24,694 nt of DNA from NCBI GenBank assembly GCA_009694925.1, contig SIBX01000006.1, positions 1 through 24,694 on the forward strand, written 5' to 3'. A program made the translations under genes and the position numbers. Numbering within the stretch: position 1 is the first letter of the stretch; each line of letters starts with the position of its first letter. A model generated the notes under the pieces. That model was not told the origin of the DNA. It saw only the letters and a program-made list of their open reading frames with translations, and did no database searches. Origin of the DNA: Minisyncoccota bacterium (GTDB lineage Bacteria > Patescibacteriota > Minisyncoccia > UBA6257 > 1-14-0-10-40-38). Below, in pieces: positions 21,169 to 24,694 of the stretch.

Positions 21169-22212
21169 ATGTTTGGCATTTCACTACAAGAAAAAACCCT
21201 ATTCTGCAGACATATGGCAATTGCCCTAAAATCAGGCATGAGTCTTCTTGATGGTTTGAAGATGATAAAGAATCAATCGGATTCTAGGCAGATGAAAAAA
21301 ATTGCCGAGCATTTAATCGCCACCATAGAGAAAGGAGAATTTTTATCTAAAGGATTAGAAAAATATAATAATGTCTTCGGAAATTTATTTGTCAATATAA
21401 TTCGCATCGCCGAAACTAGTGGCACGCTTCCAGAAAATTTAAATTATCTAGCTGAAGAATTAAAAAAGAAACAAGAAATAGCTTCCAAGGTTAAAGGCGC
21501 AATGGTTTATCCGATAGTTATTATGGTGGTAACTATTTCCATGGCAGTTTTTATGATGGTTTTTATATTTCCTAAAATGTTGCCAATTTTTAAAAGTTTA
21601 AAAGTTGATCTTCCTCTTTCGACAAAAATTCTAATTTTTATAGCTAATGCCATTAATAATTATGGTTTATATATGTTGGTAGGGGTAATCATTTTCTTTA
21701 TTTCTTTCAGGCTTTCATTAAAATGGAAGGGATTCAGGTATCCAGTGCATTGGATAATACTCAGGCTTCCGATTATTGGGAAGATATCAAAAGAGGTTAA
21801 TTTAGCAAACATTTCAAGGACTTTATGGTTGCTTCTGCGAGGAGGGATAAGAATAGTCGAAGGGGTGACTATTGTTGGAGACACTTTGCAGAACGCTGTT
21901 TTTAAAGATTATCTAAAAAAATCAACCAACATTTTGAAAAGCGGTAATTTTTTTTCAGAAGCCTTATATGGCAAAAAATTTCTCTTTCCATTCGTTTTTT
22001 CAAACATGATTGCAGTTGGCGAAAGCACGGGCAACCTAACGGATAATTTAAAATATCTTTCAGAATATTATGATTCTGAAGTTGATGAATATTTAAAAAA
22101 TCTATCTAGCACGCTTGAACCAATTCTTTTGGTTTTTATGGGTTTGATTGTCGGTTTTATAGCTATTTCATTTATTACTCCAATTTACAAGCTAACTCAA
22201 GGCGTAAGATAA
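21169..22212 (+). CDS. type IV pilus inner-membrane platform protein, PilC/GspF family
   Basis: A 347-residue polytopic protein with two repeated GspF domains: the first starts FCRHMAIALKSGMSLLDGL (about 12-30), the second is LSRTLWLLL-type, NISRTLWLLLRGGIRIVEG (about 207-225), each ending in a membrane segment pair (about 115-135, 160-180, 320-340). It interacts with the PilB-type ATPase. The length is slightly below the usual 400. It follows the ATPase after 88 bases and precedes the first pseudopilin by 4. Confidence 0.93.
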   Translation: MFGISLQEKTLFCRHMAIALKSGMSLLDGLKMIKNQSDSRQMKKIAEHLIATIEKGEFLSKGLEKYNNVFGNLFVNIIRIAETSGTLPENLNYLAEELKKKQEIASKVKGAMVYPIVIMVVTISMAVFMMVFIFPKMLPIFKSLKVDLPLSTKILIFIANAINNYGLYMLVGVIIFFISFRLSLKWKGFRYPVHWIILRLPIIGKISKEVNLANISRTLWLLLRGGIRIVEGVTIVGDTLQNAVFKDYLKKSTNILKSGNFFSEALYGKKFLFPFVFSNMIAVGESTGNLTDNLKYLSEYYDSEVDEYLKNLSSTLEPILLVFMGLIVGFIAISFITPIYKLTQGVR

Positions 22213-22216
22213 AAAA

Positions 22217-22657
22217 ATGAAAAACAATTTTCAAAATGGGTTTAGCTTAACAGAGCTTGTTCTATCAATCGGAATAATGATCACCATTTTTTCTATAACA
22301 GTTCCTTTTATATCTAAACAATTTGCCTATTTTGATTTATCCGTTGAAAGAGATCGGTTAATATCTAATTTAAGAAGAGCTAGAATTCTTTCTATGACTA
22401 ACAGAAATTCTCTCCCTCATGGAGTTTATGTCTCATCAAGTACTTTCTATGTTTTTGAAGGCACATCCTTTGCTTTAAGAAATCAATCTTATGACGAGGT
22501 GTATGATAGAAGATTAGAAATAAGTATTTCTGGTGGACCTGAGATTCTTTTTACGCCCCTTTCGGGAACAACCTCCAGCTCAACTTTGATTTTAACTTCG
22601 CAAAATAGCACGTCAACCATCATCGTAAATCCAGAGGCTTCAATTTCTTATTATTAA
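22217..22657 (+). CDS. GspH-like prepilin-type pseudopilin
   Basis: A 146-residue protein with a class III signal: a basic leader, then cleavage after Gly in NG/FSLTELVLSIG, with Glu5 of the mature protein and a following hydrophobic helix (to about 30). RDRLISNLRRARILSMT resembles the helix of GspH/FimT minor pseudopilins. The C-terminal part is Ser/Thr-rich and probably beta. It would be exported and inserted at the tip or base of the fibre. It lies 4 bases after the platform gene. Confidence 0.88.
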   Translation: MKNNFQNGFSLTELVLSIGIMITIFSITVPFISKQFAYFDLSVERDRLISNLRRARILSMTNRNSLPHGVYVSSSTFYVFEGTSFALRNQSYDEVYDRRLEISISGGPEILFTPLSGTTSSSTLILTSQNSTSTIIVNPEASISYY

Positions 22658-22666
22658 AAAATAAAT

Positions 22667-24073
22667 ATGTTAAAAAATAAAAAAGGACAAAGTATTTTAG
22701 AAATATTAATAGCTGTAGGCATCGCCATAGTTTCTATTAGTGCAGGTTCAATGCTTTTTTTTGGAAATCAAACAACTTTTCTAGATCAAAGAAATTATTT
22801 AACCGGCAGCGGTTTAACTTCCGAATGCATTGAAGCGTCTAAAGAGATTTACAATAGAGATTGGAATGAATTAACCGCCGGAAGTCATGGCATGTTTTAT
22901 AATGCAACCGCTAAAAGTTGGTCATATGCCAGTAGTTCTTCCGATGTGAGTGGAATTTTCACAAGAATTGCAACGATTAGTACAACTTCTATAAGCAATA
23001 TAAAAGATTTAAAATGCACAGTTTCCTGGAGTATAGATCCAGACAGACCTCAGCATATTGATATGTATTATAAGTTTTCAAACTCATTAGGACTTTATGG
23101 AGATTGGTCCAATCCAAGAACATTTGGAGCAATAGACCTAGGAGCTGGGAATGAAGGAACCGATCTTAGTGTTAGAAATAAAATAGTTTATATGACAACT
23201 AAGGCCTCAAGTGGCCCCAAGCTAGATTTTCACGTCGTTGACGCCACAAATCCTGCCTCACCATTTATTGTAAAAAGTATAAATACCGGAATAGGCTTAA
23301 TGGCTATAGATGTGTATGGAGACTATGCTTATGTTGCTTCGGAGTCTGACGTTAGGCAATTTCAAATAATAAATATAGCCACCAATAACAATCCATTTTT
23401 AGTTTCTTCATCTTCCACGTCTGGTAATGGAGAAGAGGGTCTTTCTGTGGCCTATAGTAATGGATACGCATTTGTAGGTATAGAAAATTCTATTAGTGGA
23501 CCAGAGCTTACGATATTTAATGTTTCAAATCCTGCCTCTCCAACAATCGCAAGTTTTTATGAAATTGGCGGGGACCTAAATCAAATATTTTTAAAAGATA
23601 ATTACGCGTATCTAATAACTTCTTTAAATAATAGCCAGATTATAGTTTTAGATGTTTCAAATCCTGCCTCTCCCATCTTTGTAACCAAGTATGATGTTTA
23701 TGGAAATATGGCAGGAAAGTCCATAGATATAATTGGTAATTTAATTTATTATGGGAGCAATAATGAGCCAGATCCGAATGGGCGTGAATTTTATATTTTA
23801 GACTCACTAAATTTTCCAACACTAACCTCAACCGGAACAGCAAATATAAATGCAGACTTAAATGATGTTTATGTTAAAGATTATCTAGCTTTTATGGCAA
23901 CAGGAGATACCAATAATGAATTTATGCTTTATGATATTTCTAATGTAAAAAATATAACTCTAATAAGTACTTTAAATTTCCCGCAAGGCGCCAGGGCAAT
24001 TGATTATGAGAGTAATTATGTTTATGTTGCGGTTAAAAGTAACGACAGTTTAAGAATTATAAGCTCTCAATGA
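22667..24073 (+). CDS. prepilin-type protein fused to an LVIVD-like repeat domain
   Basis: A 468-residue protein. The start carries a prepilin signal KKG/QSILEILIAVGIAIV with Glu5, then a helix and a pilin-like region (to about 150). From about 155 to the end there are repeated blocks of about 45 residues: VDATNPASPFIV, IINIATNNNPFLV, IFNVSNPASPTIA, VLDVSNPASPIFV, each followed by a DNYAYL/GDYAYV-type strand. This is the pattern of LVIVD repeats, which form beta-propellers on surface proteins. The DNA of two blocks shares 19 or more identical bases (at 23522 and 23655). The protein may be an adhesin-tipped minor pilin. It is placed 9 bases after the GspH-like gene and overlaps the next by 4 bases (ATGA). 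Confidence 0.85.
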   Translation: MLKNKKGQSILEILIAVGIAIVSISAGSMLFFGNQTTFLDQRNYLTGSGLTSECIEASKEIYNRDWNELTAGSHGMFYNATAKSWSYASSSSDVSGIFTRIATISTTSISNIKDLKCTVSWSIDPDRPQHIDMYYKFSNSLGLYGDWSNPRTFGAIDLGAGNEGTDLSVRNKIVYMTTKASSGPKLDFHVVDATNPASPFIVKSINTGIGLMAIDVYGDYAYVASESDVRQFQIINIATNNNPFLVSSSSTSGNGEEGLSVAYSNGYAFVGIENSISGPELTIFNVSNPASPTIASFYEIGGDLNQIFLKDNYAYLITSLNNSQIIVLDVSNPASPIFVTKYDVYGNMAGKSIDIIGNLIYYGSNNEPDPNGREFYILDSLNFPTLTSTGTANINADLNDVYVKDYLAFMATGDTNNEFMLYDISNVKNITLISTLNFPQGARAIDYESNYVYVAVKSNDSLRIISSQ

Positions 24074-24612
24074 AATATCTTAATATTTTAAAAAATAAAT
24101 CCGCCGACCAACAGACTACCGTGGGGTTTACTCTAATAGAAACAATTCTTTACTCTGCCATCTTAGTAATCTTTTTAAGTTTTTCTTATACGCTTTTAAA
24201 TTCATTTTTGAAAATTTCAAACCAATCTAGATCTTCTATAGAAGTTTCCGACGAGGCAAATTTCATATTAAGTAAGATAAATTATGCTTTAAATCAGGCG
24301 CAGCTTATTTCATTTCCTGCCACCAATACATCTTCTCTGGTTTCTCTAGAGATTATAGATTACAACAACATCAAAAATCGCTTTGATATTTCTGGGAATA
24401 ATATATTTTTTTCAAAAAATGGAGTTGGGGCAACCGTTTTAAATAGTAGCACCACGATTGTATCTTTTTTCTCTGTCGACAATAATTATCACAACGATAG
24501 TAGGGCAACGGCTTTAAAAATCAATTTTACCGTTAAGAAAAAATTGGTCGGATTCCAAATTGGAGAACTTGCATCAACAACAATTTCAACAACCTATGTC
24601 TTACAACAATAA
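24070..24612 (+). CDS. prepilin-type pseudopilin (PulJ/GspJ-like)
   Basis: A 180-residue protein with a relatively long leader and cleavage site VG/FTLIETILYSAILVIFL, Glu5 and a hydrophobic helix to about residue 50. The later part is Asn/Ser/Thr-rich, predicted beta. The SRSSIEVSDEANFILSKINYA stretch resembles the helix in PulJ-type minor pseudopilins. ATGA overlap with the upstream gene (24070-24073) and a 17-base overlap with the next gene show translational coupling. Confidence 0.85.
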   Translation: MKYLNILKNKSADQQTTVGFTLIETILYSAILVIFLSFSYTLLNSFLKISNQSRSSIEVSDEANFILSKINYALNQAQLISFPATNTSSLVSLEIIDYNNIKNRFDISGNNIFFSKNGVGATVLNSSTTIVSFFSVDNNYHNDSRATALKINFTVKKKLVGFQIGELASTTISTTYVLQQ

Positions 24613-24694
24613 AAATAATCAGGGCTATATAGCCATAGTAACGGCAGTCATTCTTTCTACAATAATCTATTTTCTTGCTTTTAGTTTTTCAGAA
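24596..24694 (+). CDS. PilX-like minor pilin, start only (3' end outside window)
   Basis: A frame from ATG 24596 runs to the window edge: MSYNNKNNQGYIAIVTAV, then ILSTIIYFLAFSFSE, 33 residues. A short polar leader, GY followed by a long hydrophobic helix, is typical of PilX_N-type minor pilins or GspK-like proteins. It overlaps the upstream pseudopilin by 17 bases. The rest is not visible. Confidence 0.65.
   Translation, partial: MSYNNKNNQGYIAIVTAVILSTIIYFLAFSFSE

Noticed and set aside
23241..23675. Possible CRISPR or tandem DNA repeat
   Set aside because: The recurring AAATCCTGCCTC-type words are codons of the LVIVD-like protein repeats (NPASP), with irregular spacing and coding throughout.

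Overview
The window is AT-rich bacterial DNA that looks like a member of the Candidate Phyla Radiation (Patescibacteria, probably a Parcubacteria-like lineage). The reasons are shortened versions of conserved proteins (release factor 2 without domain 1, UvrC without the C-terminal helix-hairpin-helix region, a short TruB, a short HrcA), many small membrane proteins of unknown function, a prfB-ftsE-ftsX cluster, a compact type IV pilus cluster, and native genes with very short leaders and no Shine-Dalgarno sequence. The taxon is an inference from gene content only.

Layout. 1-1560: end of a DNA-3-methyladenine glycosylase I gene, an FtsB/DivIC-like protein, a SurA_N-like membrane-anchored protein, then tRNA-Gly and tRNA-Thr. 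1560-2000: a hairpin-rich spacer and a 66-residue Cys-rich protein with its own Shine-Dalgarno and terminator. 2036-5693: prfB, ftsE, ftsX, uvrC. 5694-6067: a spacer with a minus-strand terminator, then a CIRCE-like operator. 6068-11581: heat-shock cluster hrcA, grpE, dnaK, a membrane protein, dnaJ. 11582-12600: two single-gene, minus-strand units (small lipoprotein; receiver-like cREC protein), each with near-consensus sigma70 promoter, Shine-Dalgarno and terminator, GC-richer than their surroundings. 12609-19579: a frameshifted small secreted protein, then a long minus-strand run: truB, two membrane proteins, a DUF167 protein, a Gmad2 protein, an interrupted membrane-protein gene, a Fic protein, a YjdF-like protein, a YgjP-like metallopeptidase, malic enzyme and a VF530 protein. 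19605-19675: tRNA-Gln. 19749-24694: type IV pilus/type II secretion-like assembly genes (PilB-type ATPase, PilC-type platform protein, three pseudopilins, one carrying an LVIVD-type repeat domain, and the start of a PilX-like gene).

The most interesting signal is a pair of about 160 bp imperfect palindromes (6768-6931 and 15526-15686) that nobody would see from the gene list. They share sequence over their whole length, have terminal inverted repeats, are flanked by TA, are folded about an exact centre, and differ by paired changes in opposite arms. One copy replaced the last codons of hrcA: joining the flanks at TA restores an in-frame alternative C-terminus and stop. The other copy splits a small membrane-protein gene in two. 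They look like a non-autonomous, TA-targeting mobile element (MITE) whose hairpin is maintained.

Functional links: HrcA with its operator should control the chaperone genes downstream, and copy 1 of the palindrome sits between the repressor and grpE-dnaK, where its RNA hairpin could alter relative expression. FtsB-like, FtsE and FtsX are division proteins. The pilus genes form one tight operon. The three SD-bearing single-gene units look acquired. No CRISPR array, rRNA, integrase or complete transposase gene was seen.
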